Of a DNA stretch of 64,000 bases, positions 7,812-16,517 are shown piece after piece. Both the position numbers and the translations under genes were made by a program. Each line of letters opens with the position of its first letter. Position 1 is the stretch's first letter. The stretch covers positions 1-64,000 of the forward strand of contig DAOUJJ010000001.1 in NCBI GenBank assembly GCA_034422835.1, in the 5' to 3' direction. The stretch comes from VXMO01 sp034422835 (GTDB lineage Bacteria > Chloroflexota > Dehalococcoidia > UBA6926). Under the pieces are notes generated by a model. That model did no database searches, was not told the origin of the DNA, and was given only the letters and a program-made list of their open reading frames with translations.

Positions 7812-9116
7812 TCAGGTCCGCGTTTGGCCGTCTCCCACGATCGTCCACTTGTACGACGTCAACTCTCGCAGCCCCATCGGCCCGCGGGCGTGCAGTTTAT
7901 TGGTGCTGATGGCAACCTCCGCGCCAAGCCCAAGCTGCCCACCGTCGGTGAACCTGCTTGACGCGTTGACGATGACCGCTGCGGCGTCCACCTCATCCAG
8001 GAACCGCGCGGCGTTCTCATCGCTCGTCGTCAGGATCGCCTCGGTGTGGCCGGAGCCGTACTCCGCGATGTGCTCAAGCGCCTCGTCGATGGAATCAACA
8101 ACCTTCACGGCGGCCGTCAAGGACAAAAATTCACGGCCCCAGTCGTCCTCGACGGCCGTGATGACCCGCGTGGGAGGCTCAGGCCCGATCAGGGCGAGCG
8201 AGCGCTTGTCCGCGTGGATCTCCACGTTGTCCCGCGCCCACGCCGCAACCACGGCGGGAAGCAGTTTCGGGGCAGCCTGCGCATGCACGAGCAGCGTGTC
8301 CAGCGCATTACACACCGTCGGACGCTGCACCTTGGCGTTGTAGGCGATGGCGACGGCCTGCTCAACATCCGCGTCGGAGTCCACATAGGTGTGGCAGACG
8401 CCGATGCCGCCGGTCACGACGGGGATCCGCGCGTTGTCCCGCACGAAGCGGATGAGCGTGTCGCTCCCGCGTGGTATCAGCAGATCGATTCCGCCCTCGT
8501 ACACCAGCATCTGCCCGACGATGGCACGATCCGTGGACTCGATGATCTGCCCCGCGTCCCGGGGCAGGCCGGCATCCTCCAACGCCTCGCGCACGATGCC
8601 CGCGAGCGTCGTCGTGGAGTGAATGGCCTCTTTCCCTCCCCGCAGGATGACGGCATTGCCGGACTTGATGCAGAGAGCGGCGATGTCGATGGTCACGTTT
8701 GGGCGGCTCTCATAGACGGCGGCGATGACGCCGAGCGGCACGCGCCGGCGGCAGATGCGGAGGCCGTTGGGCAGCGTCGACGCATCGAACTCCTCGCCGA
8801 TGGGGTCATCCAGAGAGACGGTGGCGCGCACATCAGCCGCCATTCCCCGAACGCGCTCCTCGTTGAGCAACAAGCGGTCAAGAAGGACATCAGACATGCC
8901 GTCTGCCTGTGCGGTTGCGTAATCCCGTTTGTTGGCAGCTACGATTTCGTCCGCGCGTTCCTCCAGCAGGGCCGCGATGCGTTCAAGCGCCCCGTTCTTC
9001 TCTTCAGTAGACGCGCGTGAAAGCGGGCGGCTCGCCTTTCTAGCCGCCTGCGCCTTGCTGACGAGCTCTTCCGAAAGTTCTGCTGCGTCCGTTTTTCGTG
9101 TCGCGGTTGCCGTCAT
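7812..9116 (-). CDS. proA: Gamma-glutamyl phosphate reductase
   Basis: Second step of proline synthesis: NADPH-dependent reduction of gamma-glutamyl phosphate to glutamate semialdehyde. The 434-aa aldehyde-dehydrogenase-fold protein has the catalytic Cys in QRPTVCNALDTLLVH, the substrate loop ESRPNVTIDIA, KSGNAVILRGGKEA for cofactor binding, and the C-terminal RGPMGLRELTSYKW signature. The start is placed at ATG 9116; a TTG nine codons upstream is possible. It follows proB by 113 nt on the same strand. Confidence 0.97.
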   Translation of the reverse strand: MTATATRKTDAAELSEELVSKAQAARKASRPLSRASTEEKNGALERIAALLEERADEIVAANKRDYATAQADGMSDVLLDRLLLNEERVRGMAADVRATVSLDDPIGEEFDASTLPNGLRICRRRVPLGVIAAVYESRPNVTIDIAALCIKSGNAVILRGGKEAIHSTTTLAGIVREALEDAGLPRDAGQIIESTDRAIVGQMLVYEGGIDLLIPRGSDTLIRFVRDNARIPVVTGGIGVCHTYVDSDADVEQAVAIAYNAKVQRPTVCNALDTLLVHAQAAPKLLPAVVAAWARDNVEIHADKRSLALIGPEPPTRVITAVEDDWGREFLSLTAAVKVVDSIDEALEHIAEYGSGHTEAILTTSDENAARFLDEVDAAAVIVNASSRFTDGGQLGLGAEVAISTNKLHARGPMGLRELTSYKWTIVGDGQTRT

Positions 9117-9229
9117 CACGGTCACTCTTCCCTTCGACGGCAATGGCGTGGCGAGCCGTCGCTACTTAGCGTTTATCTATTTGCAATTGTAGTTGCGCAG
9201 GTGGGGCTGTTCAAACGAGATAGCCGCCG

Positions 9230-10405
9230 TCACAGCAGCGTCAGGTGGTCGCGGTGGACCATTTCCTCGCCGTGGTACGCGGCGTTGGCGCTGTCCTCTG
9301 CCTGGAAGAATTGGCGCACCTCCGCGTTGTGCAGACCTGCCAGGCGGCGCATGAGTCCCGCAGGATAGGAGACCGCCCCTCGCGCCACTCCCGTCTCGTC
9401 CGGCCCGACGATCTCCACGATGTCGCCGGTGGTGAACTCACCGCGCACCTCGCGAACCCCGACCGCAAGGAGACTCGATGTGCCCCGCCGCAGCGCCTTT
9501 GCAGCCCCTTCATCCACGACCACCTGTCCGCGCACGAAAAGGGGGCCGAGGGAACGCCTGCGGGCGGAAGGGCGCCGTCGTCCCCACGCCTCAAACCGCG
9601 TCCCGATGTCCTCGCCGCGTGCGATGCGCAGCAGCACGTCCGGGGCCTTGCCGTTGGCGATCACGACGGACGTGCCCCATGACGTGGCCTCCGCGGCCGC
9701 CCGGATCTTTGACGCCATGCCGCCGCGTCCCAACTCGCTTGGCATCTCGGCGGCCATTGCCAACGTGGCGTCCGTCACGCGGTCCACCCGGTGAATGAGC
9801 GCCGCATCGGGATTTGTGCGCGGGTCACTGTCATAGAGCCCGTCGCGGTCCGTCAGGAGGATGAGCATGTCCGCCGCCATGAGATTCGTGAGAGCGGCTG
9901 ACAGCGTGTCGTTATCACCGAGCGTCTCGCTCAGTTCTTCCGAGGCGACAACGTCGTTCTCATTGATGATGGGAACCACGCCGAATCCCAGCAGTTCACG
10001 CAGTGTGCGGCGTATGTTGACTGCGGAGCGGCCGGCGGTGAAGTCTGCGCGGGTGATAAGGGCCTGGCCGACGATGAGTCCCTGATCCGCGAATGCCGCC
10101 TCCCACGAGCGCATCAGTCGGTGCTGACCGATCGCCGCGAGGGCCTGCAGCGTCGCGACGCCCCGCCCTCTGCCCTGAAGTCCTATGATGCTGCGTCCAA
10201 GGGCAACTGCCGCGGACGTGACGACAATCACCTGCGATTGGGCGGCGACAATCTCTTTAACCTGCTTCGCAACGGACGCGATGAGACCCTCATCAAGTTG
10301 ATCACCGCCTCCCGTCAGCACGCCGGTGCCGAGCTTGGCGATGATAAGTTGATTACGCGGCAGCGCCGCGCCCTGATGCGTGTCTGATTCGGTATGATTG
10401 GTCAC
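9230..10405 (-). CDS. proB: Glutamate 5-kinase with PUA domain
   Basis: First and feedback-controlled step of proline synthesis. The amino-acid-kinase domain shows KLGTGVLTGG, the glutamate-binding INENDVVASEE and GDNDTLSA, and LLTDRDGLYDSDPR; a C-terminal PUA domain (LFVRGQVVVDEGAAKAL onward) is of the long enzyme form. GTG at 10405 is chosen because homology begins about 15 residues later; 73 further upstream codons are open but belong to the region of divergent recF. Proline itself normally inhibits this enzyme (family knowledge). Confidence 0.96.
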   Translation of the reverse strand: MTNHTESDTHQGAALPRNQLIIAKLGTGVLTGGGDQLDEGLIASVAKQVKEIVAAQSQVIVVTSAAVALGRSIIGLQGRGRGVATLQALAAIGQHRLMRSWEAAFADQGLIVGQALITRADFTAGRSAVNIRRTLRELLGFGVVPIINENDVVASEELSETLGDNDTLSAALTNLMAADMLILLTDRDGLYDSDPRTNPDAALIHRVDRVTDATLAMAAEMPSELGRGGMASKIRAAAEATSWGTSVVIANGKAPDVLLRIARGEDIGTRFEAWGRRRPSARRRSLGPLFVRGQVVVDEGAAKALRRGTSSLLAVGVREVRGEFTTGDIVEIVGPDETGVARGAVSYPAGLMRRLAGLHNAEVRQFFQAEDSANAAYHGEEMVHRDHLTLL

Positions 10406-10459
10406 GGTTTTAAAAGTATATCGCCGCCGGATGGCGGCGACGATTCGAATGCCTGGCAG

Positions 10460-11686
10460 GTGAGCGCCATTCGCGTTACGACTCTTTCCCTGGCCCACTT
10501 CCGGAACTATGCATCGCTGGCCTTTGAGCCGGCGGACGGTGTCACGGTGCTCACGGGCGATAACGGCCAGGGCAAGACGAACCTTCTCGAATCCCTGTTC
10601 ATTCTCGCAACCGGCCACTCTCATCGCGCGGACACGGATCGAGAGGTCATTGGCTGGAGCGCGGCCCGTGAGCCGATTCCGTACTCACGCATCGCGGCAG
10701 ACGTGGCAGCCGGAGACAGCTCTGAGCGAACGCTGGAACTCGTCATGCAGCTCGCTCCGCGAGGGCAAGCGGGTGAGCCAACTGCCGTCGCTGAGCGGAC
10801 GATTGGGCCCTCAGGCCTCAGGGGCGGCACACTCCAGAAGGGCTATAAGGTCAACGGCGTTCGGCAGCGTTCAGCGAGCAGCGTCGGCGACCTTGCGGTT
10901 GTTCTCGCAGGGCCGGAGGAGGTCGACCTGTTTGCGGGCCCTCCGGCTGACCGACGCCGCGCAATCGATTCAACAGCGTTGCAGACGGATGGGGAATATG
11001 CCCGGGAACTCCGACGCTATGAGCGGCTGGTCACCCAGCGCAATGCGGCACTGAGAGACGCCCGCGAGCGTGGCAATACCCAGAGGACTGAGGAAATGCG
11101 CATCTGGGAACAGGAGCTCGTCCGCGCGGGCGCGTTCCTCCTCGCCCATCGGATTGCGATGATTGACGTTTTGCAGAAAGAGATGCTGGCTGCGCACGCC
11201 GAGTTCACGGGCCGCACCGGCCACCTTGCGCTTGAGTACCGCTCAACTGTCACTCGCGGCGAAACTGAGGGGGAATCCCCCGATCTGCAACAAGGATTCG
11301 TCGATGCCTTGGAGGACGCGTGGGCGCGCGATTCCGCCACGGCGACGACATCCGTCGGGCCGCACCGCGATGATCTGCGCGTGGTGTCCGGCGACGTCGA
11401 TCTGGGTGTTTATGGTTCCCGCGGCCAGCAACGAACGGCGGCGCTTGCGCTGGTCATCGCGCAGTCGGCGTACATCGGCCAGCGTCTCGGCGACGAACCG
11501 GTCATCCTGCTCGACGATCCGCTATCCGAGCTTGATGCGGACCGTCGCGAGCGAGTATTGCGCTACTGCCTGACGCCCGGCCGGCAGGTTCTCATCACCA
11601 CCGCCGACGTTGAACTCATTCCCGCAGAGGTTCGCGCTAAAGCCACGATGTACACGGTGCGCGGCGGCACGGTGACGCGGGCTTGA
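10460..11686 (+). CDS. recF: DNA replication and repair protein RecF
   Basis: SMC-like ATPase that loads RecA at gaps with RecO and RecR. Motifs: VTTLSLAHFRNYASL at the N-terminus, Walker A GDNGQGKTN, signature YGSRGQQRTAALAL and Walker B VILLDDPLSELDADRR. About 408 aa, slightly longer than usual. GTG 10460 is chosen because the family begins a few residues before the LxxFRN motif; no clear ribosome site is seen and the upstream frame overlaps proB antisense. It stands alone here, away from dnaA-dnaN. Confidence 0.93.
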   Translation: MSAIRVTTLSLAHFRNYASLAFEPADGVTVLTGDNGQGKTNLLESLFILATGHSHRADTDREVIGWSAAREPIPYSRIAADVAAGDSSERTLELVMQLAPRGQAGEPTAVAERTIGPSGLRGGTLQKGYKVNGVRQRSASSVGDLAVVLAGPEEVDLFAGPPADRRRAIDSTALQTDGEYARELRRYERLVTQRNAALRDARERGNTQRTEEMRIWEQELVRAGAFLLAHRIAMIDVLQKEMLAAHAEFTGRTGHLALEYRSTVTRGETEGESPDLQQGFVDALEDAWARDSATATTSVGPHRDDLRVVSGDVDLGVYGSRGQQRTAALALVIAQSAYIGQRLGDEPVILLDDPLSELDADRRERVLRYCLTPGRQVLITTADVELIPAEVRAKATMYTVRGGTVTRA

Positions 11687-11718
11687 TATGACGGTCACTT
11701 TCTATGCCATCAAGAAAC

Positions 11719-11734
11719 GCAACAAAAATGTTGC
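11719..11734. promoter_or_regulatory. Inverted repeat upstream of hicAB, possible operator
   Basis: GCAAC-AAAAAT-GTTGC, a 5-bp perfect palindrome with an AT-rich centre, 33 nt before hicA. HicB antitoxins with C-terminal DNA-binding domains bind palindromes near their own promoter, so this is a candidate autoregulatory site. Position and symmetry are the only evidence. Confidence 0.35.
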
Positions 11735-11767
11735 ATTAATTCTCCGGATTGAGCATCATGGAACGCA

Positions 11768-11956
11768 ATGAATTCAAGTGAGCTTAGGCGGTGGCTGAGA
11801 AAGCAAGGCTGCACATTTGAAACGCATAAAGGAGGCAGCGGGCACATAACCGTCAAGCGTGGCGACCGTACAAGCCAACTCCCCACGCATGGAGGGCGCA
11901 AGGAGTTGCCGCGCGGCCTTGTTGAAAGGATAAAGAAGGACTTGGGGTTGGACTGA
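11768..11956 (+). CDS. hicA: HicA-type mRNA interferase toxin
   Basis: Small dsRNA-binding-fold endoribonuclease that stops growth by cutting mRNA. The 62-aa product has the diagnostic THKGGSGHITVKR with catalytic H26, then QLPTHGGRKELPRGLVERIKKDLGL, the typical C-terminal helix. The length matches the family. Its TGA overlaps the ATG of hicB (TGATG), so toxin and antitoxin are translationally coupled in the usual toxin-first order. No mobile signature lies around the pair. Confidence 0.93.
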   Translation: MNSSELRRWLRKQGCTFETHKGGSGHITVKRGDRTSQLPTHGGRKELPRGLVERIKKDLGLD

Positions 11957-12426
11957 TGCTTGCCTATCCGATTGAACTTGAGGAAGAAGACGGCTCCGTT
12001 ATCGCCACCTCCATCGACTTTCCCGAATTAAAGACGTTCGGGGACGATGACGATGATGCTCTGGCGCACGCGGCGGATGCGCTGGAGGAGGCAATAGCCG
12101 CCCGCATGCACTACCGCAAAGAGATTCCGTTGCCTTCACGCGGCGAAAACCTGGTTCCGCTTCCGACTCTTGCCTCGGCAAAGGTCATCCTCTATCGCAC
12201 GATGCGCGAGAACGGGATTGGCAAGGCGGAATTGTCACGCCGCCTGGGATGCCATATGCCGCAGGTGGATCGTCTTTTGGATCTCAACCACAACTCACGA
12301 ATGAACCTGGTTGATGCTGCCATGCACGCGGTCGGCCTCCGGCTGAGCGTCAGCGCCGTCCCCATACCGACGCCGCTGACGGCAATCGCGGAAAAACCGG
12401 CAGAGTATCAATCCCGCGAGGGGTAG
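11956..12426 (+). CDS. hicB: HicB-type antitoxin
   Basis: Neutralises HicA and represses the operon. The 156-aa protein has the HicB partial RNase-H-like domain at 1-60 (YPIELEEEDG, ATSIDFPELKTFGDD, ALEEAIAARM) and a C-terminal XRE-like helix-turn-helix at about 80-130 (GIGKAELSRRLGCHMPQVDR). The five-Asp run in FGDDDDDAL is a local oddity in an otherwise normal loop. It overlaps hicA by one base. Confidence 0.93.
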   Translation: MLAYPIELEEEDGSVIATSIDFPELKTFGDDDDDALAHAADALEEAIAARMHYRKEIPLPSRGENLVPLPTLASAKVILYRTMRENGIGKAELSRRLGCHMPQVDRLLDLNHNSRMNLVDAAMHAVGLRLSVSAVPIPTPLTAIAEKPAEYQSREG

Positions 12427-12525
12427 TTTCTATGCTGCTGTCTTGACCTTTCACCCTATTCGGCGTAGGTTCATTCTGTGTGGTCGGGCGGGTACGGAAC
12501 CGCCTGAATATGTGGAGGAATAGTC

Positions 12526-13374
12526 ATGACGCGAATCGTCAGCATTGAAGAGGCAGGGAATCGATTCAAGGACGGGATGCTCATCGCCACGACCGGCGGC
12601 AATGACCGCTCCTCCATGGCGCTGACACGCGAAATCGTGCGGCGCGGCATCAAGGATCTTACTCTTGTCTTTACGCCCGCGGGCGGCATCCAGGGCGACA
12701 TGCTCATCGGCGCAGGCGCCGTCAAGGCCATTGACACCGGCTCTCTCACGTTCGGCGAGCGCGGGTTCGCGCCAAACTATCGCCGCGTGGCCAAAGCGGG
12801 AGGAATCGCGGCGCTGGACAGCACCTGACCCGTCACACTCACGGGGCTCCAGGCTGGAGCCAACGGCGTGCCGTTCATCCCGTCCCGCGGCGTGATCGGC
12901 ACGGATCTCGTCAATCTCCATCCCAACTGGAAGATCATCGAAGACCCCTATAACGAGGGCCATGACATCCTGCTCGTGCCGGCCATTCGCCCGGACATCG
13001 CCATGATTCACGCCTTCAAGGCGGACCGCAACGGCAACGTCCTTGCGCCGAGCTTCGAGGATCGCATGGTGGCGCAGGCAAGTGACAAGGTGCTCGTGAC
13101 TGTTGAAGAGATCGTCGACTATGACCTGTCCGAGGACCCGCGCGGCGGCCACCTCGTCCCATGGCCGTTCGTCAGCCTCGTCATCCACACGCCACAGGGG
13201 TCTCACCCCGGCGGCATGAAGCCGTACTACGAGGCGGACAATGACCACTTCTCGCGGTACATGGAGGCCTCAAAGACCGCGGATGGGTTCAATGCCTACC
13301 TCGATGAGTTCGTGCGCGGACACAGGGAGGACGAATACCGCGAGATGGTGACACGTGTCGCCGTTCCCGCCTAG
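12526..13374 (+). pseudogene. CoA-transferase family subunit A, interrupted by an in-frame TGA
   Basis: Family I CoA-transferase alpha subunit (glutaconate/3-oxoacid type, or the related IpdA hydrolases). ATG at 12526 has GGAGG 7 nt upstream. The frame reads ATTGGNDRSSMALTREI, the nucleotide-like loop TPAGGIQGDMLIGAGAVK and LAPNYRR-like FAPNYRRVAKAGG, then meets TGA at 12826-12828, and continues in the same frame with LTGLQAGANGVPFIPSRG and GTDLVNLHPNWK to a TAG at 13374. Both parts are normal in codon use. A GTG at 12868 with GGAG upstream could restart the C-terminal half. This may be a nonsense mutation, a sequencing error or recoding; see findings. Confidence 0.85.
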
Positions 13375-13398
13375 GTACGTTCAGCGACAACCGGCCCG

Positions 13399-14142
13399 AT
13401 GCCGTTCCAGTCGGACGACTACACCATCGGCGAGTTGATGGCCACCCGCATTGCGCGGGAGGTTCGAGACGACACGTACGTTAGTTCCGGCGCGGCATCG
13501 CCCGTGCCGATGGCGGGTGTTCTCCTGGCGCAGGAAACGCACGCCCCGGACATGATTTATGTCCCCATTGGCGCGTCTAACCCTGAACTCAACCTGATCA
13601 GCGGAAAGGAGGTCTTTGACCTCGCTCAACGCGGCAGGCTGGACATCTTCTTTCTCGGCGGCGCGCAGATCGACGGACACGGCAACATCAACCTGACCAC
13701 CATCGGCGACCATGACAGGCCGGACGTGCGCCTCCCCGGCGCGGCCGGTTCCGGGATGCTCTACTTCATGACGAATCGCATCATCCTGTTCCGCCTGGAG
13801 CACACGAAGCGCGTCTTTGTGGAGAATGTGGACTTCATCACGTCCGCCGGGTCCAGTGGAGAGCGTGTGGAGCGCCCCGGCGGCCCCTCCATGCTCATCA
13901 CCAACATCTGCGTGATGATGTATGAGAAAGATCAGAAGAAATTCCGGCTTGAGTCCGTCCACCCCGGCGTGACTGTTGATGAAGTAACAGAAAACACCGG
14001 GTTCGAGCTCATCATTCCCGACGAGGTGCCGGTAACAACGACCCCGACGCCGGAGCAGCTGGAACTGCTCCGTGGCTCCATCAAGGACCGCGTCGGCGGC
14101 GAATATCCGGGCTTCGTCGCATCAGGAGGATTCGGCGGATAA
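13399..14142 (+). CDS. CoA-transferase family subunit B
   Basis: Partner of the preceding gene, 24 nt downstream. The 247-aa chain has the beta-subunit pattern TIGELMATRIAREVRD, SPVPMAGVLLAQETHAPD, GGAQIDGHGNINLTTIGDH and RVFVENVDFITSAG. In active transferases the strand after THAPD carries the catalytic Glu in an E-S/F-G motif; here it reads MIYVPIGAS, without Glu. Loss of this Glu is known in the IpdAB ring-opening hydrolases, so the pair may be a CoA-thioester hydrolase rather than a transferase. The substrate cannot be told from sequence. Confidence 0.85.
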   Translation: MPFQSDDYTIGELMATRIAREVRDDTYVSSGAASPVPMAGVLLAQETHAPDMIYVPIGASNPELNLISGKEVFDLAQRGRLDIFFLGGAQIDGHGNINLTTIGDHDRPDVRLPGAAGSGMLYFMTNRIILFRLEHTKRVFVENVDFITSAGSSGERVERPGGPSMLITNICVMMYEKDQKKFRLESVHPGVTVDEVTENTGFELIIPDEVPVTTTPTPEQLELLRGSIKDRVGGEYPGFVASGGFGG

Positions 14143-14280
14143 AGTCCACAAAAATGCTTGACGCTGAGCGTCGTCGGGACAACAATGGTTCATGGACGCT
14201 GAGCGATCCACAGGGGTTTATGTCAGGGGCACGATTGCGCGTGTCCCTTTGCTTTATGTAGCGCACAAAGCAGGGCTAAA

Positions 14281-14301
14281 CGGCGCCGCGATGCGGCGCC
14301 G
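14281..14301 (+). terminator. Strong GC hairpin between the CoA-transferase genes and the IMPDH-like gene
   Basis: CGGCGCCGC-GAT-GCGGCGCCG, a perfect 9-bp stem with a 3-nt loop, followed by TGCCGTTTT. An alternative outer stem AAACGGC/GCCGTTT (14278-14284 with 14303-14309) overlaps it. It ends 25 nt before the next start codon, so it may end the upstream transcript or lie in the leader of the following gene. The short T run makes intrinsic termination likely but not certain. Confidence 0.55.
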
Positions 14302-14326
14302 TGCCGTTTTAAGGGGGTAGGTCGAG

Positions 14327-15517
14327 ATGGTCGCAACAGAAATCGCCGAGCGAGGAGTGGACTTTGGCATCGAAGACAAGTTGCCGGAGTTCAAACCGCT
14401 GCGGCGCGCCTATGGCTTTGAAGAGGTGGCCATCGTACCCGGGCGGGTCACGCTGAACCCGGAACAGACGGATATCAGGTTCGCAATGGGGAATCGCATC
14501 TTTGACCTCCCGATTCTCGCGGCGGCGATGGACGGCGTGGTTGACCCCTCTTTTGCCGCCACCTACACACGCTATGGCGGGCTTGCCGTCCTCAACCTTG
14601 AGGGTGTCCACGGGCGCTACCCCAACCCGGAGGAGGTCCTGCAGGAGCTTGTTGACGCCCCCGCGGATTCCGTCACGGCCACACTCCAGCGCATCTATTC
14701 CGCCCCGCTCAAGGAAGAATACGTCGGCATGACCATTGAGAAGATGAAGGCGCTCGGCGCGACGGTTGCCGTCGCCGCCACCCCGGCCAACACCAAGCGG
14801 TTCATTGGCACGGTTGTCGAAGCGGGCGCGGATTATTATGTCTGCCAATCAACGGTCACGACTGCGCGACACATCTCATCGAGCCCCGTCGGGCTGCATT
14901 TCGAAGACCTCGTGGGCCGCATTCCGATTCCTGTCATCGTCGGCAACGTTGTGGGTTATCACCAGACGATGGAACTGCTGCAGACGGGCGTGGCCGGCAT
15001 CCTCGTCGGCGTCGGCCCCGGCGCGGCCTGCACCAGCCGCGAAGTGCTCGGCATCGGCGTGCCGCAGGTCACCGCGACCATTGAGACGGCTGCCGCGCGT
15101 GATGAATACCAACGGCGCACCGGCCGCTACGTTCCCATCATCACGGATGGTGGCATCCGTTCCGGCGGCGACCTGTGCAAGGCGCTCGTCTCGGGCGCGG
15201 ACGCCGTGATGCTCGGCTCGATCTTCGCGGGCGCGGAGGAAGCGCCCGGCAAGGGCTATCACTGGGGCATGGCGACGCCGCATCCCGCTCTGCCGCGCGG
15301 CACACGCGTGCGCGTTGGCGTCCGCGCGACGCTTGAGCGCCTGCTGTTCGGGCCCACGGACCGCACGGACGGCACGGAGAACCTCGTTGGGGCTATCCAT
15401 ACGGCGATGGGCATGTGCGGGGCACAGACGATCCGCGACCTTCAGCAGGCCGAGATGATCGTCGCCCCTGCCATCAAGACCGAGGGCAAGCAGCTCCAGC
15501 TATCCGGGCAGGTGTAG
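14327..15517 (+). CDS. GuaB3-type IMP dehydrogenase-related protein
   Basis: TIM-barrel enzyme of the IMPDH/GMP reductase family acting in purine nucleotide metabolism. The 396-aa protein lacks the CBS insert of canonical GuaB. Signatures: AAAMDGVVDP, the active loop GPGAACTSREVLG with nucleophile C235, DGGIRSGGDLCKAL and GADAVMLGSIFAG for phosphate binding, and MGMCGAQTIRDLQ near the end. GuaB3-type proteins are reported to have IMP dehydrogenase activity in cyanobacteria, but GMP reductase-like roles exist for relatives, so the direction is uncertain. AAGGGGGTAGG lies before the ATG. Confidence 0.85.
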   Translation: MVATEIAERGVDFGIEDKLPEFKPLRRAYGFEEVAIVPGRVTLNPEQTDIRFAMGNRIFDLPILAAAMDGVVDPSFAATYTRYGGLAVLNLEGVHGRYPNPEEVLQELVDAPADSVTATLQRIYSAPLKEEYVGMTIEKMKALGATVAVAATPANTKRFIGTVVEAGADYYVCQSTVTTARHISSSPVGLHFEDLVGRIPIPVIVGNVVGYHQTMELLQTGVAGILVGVGPGAACTSREVLGIGVPQVTATIETAAARDEYQRRTGRYVPIITDGGIRSGGDLCKALVSGADAVMLGSIFAGAEEAPGKGYHWGMATPHPALPRGTRVRVGVRATLERLLFGPTDRTDGTENLVGAIHTAMGMCGAQTIRDLQQAEMIVAPAIKTEGKQLQLSGQV

Positions 15518-15571
15518 GATCGGGCTCACGGCGCAACGATAGTTGGCCGTCCAGCAGGAGTGGCGCTTGGC

Positions 15572-16450
15572 ATGACAGCGCCTGCGCCTGTGTCTCCAGC
15601 CAGGCAGAATCTCATTGTGCGCTATCGGTGGGAGTTATTGCTGCTATTGGTGATACCCCTGATAGCGGCGATTTCGCGCCCGTTCGTGCTGCTGGCAGCG
15701 TTCGTCGTGAACGATACCTACGTCAACTCTAGCGCGACGGCCATCTGGTCTATCGGGACGATGGGCATCAGCATAGTCGCTGTCTTGCTTCTTCTGGCAT
15801 TCTTCAGGCGAGTTCGGCGCCAGGGGCGCAAGCTGCTGACTCTCATATACGTCTATTTCATAGCCACATGGTTGATAACGATTCTGGTGGCGCTGACGCA
15901 ATGGACAATCTCTGATTTCGTGACGGATTCGATAGCATTGTCCACGATTTACCTGACGGCAATACTGCTGTTTATTGAATTCGCCGTGGCCCTTCCGATA
16001 ACACTCTGGTTTGCGCGTCAAGCCTCAGCAATGGGACTTGCCTATGCGTACTTTCTCGTACTAATCGGTCGTCTGACATTCTATACTGCAGCGCCCACCA
16101 ATTTGCGTACTGTACTTGAGAGCTACGTGGATTTCACTCGGGCTCAACTCTCGCTTATCACATTGCTCATATCCTTCGTCGCTTCGGTCATCATCGCTTT
16201 GGTTGGCGTTTGGCTGCTCGGCAACTTCGAGCTTCGGGGATCATCCTTCAGAAAGCGGGTGGTGGTAGCGCTCTACGCGTACACAGCCTACACACATCTT
16301 GGCGGATATATTCTTCTCTCGTTGTACCTTGGCGCTTTCATTTCTATACTCGCACCTCTCACAGTAGCGGTGGCTCTGGCTCTCGCTCTCGAAATCTGGC
16401 TCATTTATCGGGTGCGGATTCGCCAACCGGCTGTACCGTCCATGCCCTAG
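15572..16450 (+). CDS. Polytopic membrane protein, hypothetical
   Basis: No family recognised. The 292-aa product has about seven hydrophobic segments (for example WELLLLLVIPLIAAI, GISIVAVLLLLAFF, LIYVYFIATWLITILVALT, LTAILLFIEFAVALP, LSLITLLISFVASVIIALVG and two more), short loops and a positive FRRVRRQGRK loop, as in YIP1/DUF-type integral proteins. ATG 15572 has AGGAG at 11 nt; a GTG at 15560 is an alternative. It follows the IMPDH-like gene by about 54 nt. The codon use is less GC-biased than in neighbours, as is common for membrane proteins. Confidence 0.7.
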   Translation: MTAPAPVSPARQNLIVRYRWELLLLLVIPLIAAISRPFVLLAAFVVNDTYVNSSATAIWSIGTMGISIVAVLLLLAFFRRVRRQGRKLLTLIYVYFIATWLITILVALTQWTISDFVTDSIALSTIYLTAILLFIEFAVALPITLWFARQASAMGLAYAYFLVLIGRLTFYTAAPTNLRTVLESYVDFTRAQLSLITLLISFVASVIIALVGVWLLGNFELRGSSFRKRVVVALYAYTAYTHLGGYILLSLYLGAFISILAPLTVAVALALALEIWLIYRVRIRQPAVPSMP

Positions 16451-16492
16451 GACACCCCTCGTGCCATTTTCTCGTTACTCCGCCGCTTGTCC

Positions 16493-16517
16493 GTCATTCC
16501 GAGCGCAGCGAAGAATC
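16493..16517. repeat. Dispersed-repeat-like element containing CATTCCGAGCGCAGCGAAG
   Basis: This 25-nt stretch matches a kind of short intergenic repeat (TCATTC-n-GAGCGCAGCGAAGAATC) known from many bacterial genomes, including Chloroflexota. Only one copy is in the window. It lies 71 nt before the GAAA-loop hairpin in the same convergent gap. Confidence 0.45.

Noticed and set aside
8046..9020. 324-residue plus-strand ORF opposite proA
   Set aside because: Antisense shadow of proA with no family motif or ribosome site.
12826..12845. Selenocysteine insertion (SECIS) hairpin after the TGA
   Set aside because: A 5-bp hairpin follows the TGA at once, but the loop (CACACTC) lacks the GU features and the spacing of bacterial SECIS elements, and no selenoprotein genes are in the window. 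Kept only as one option within the TGA finding.
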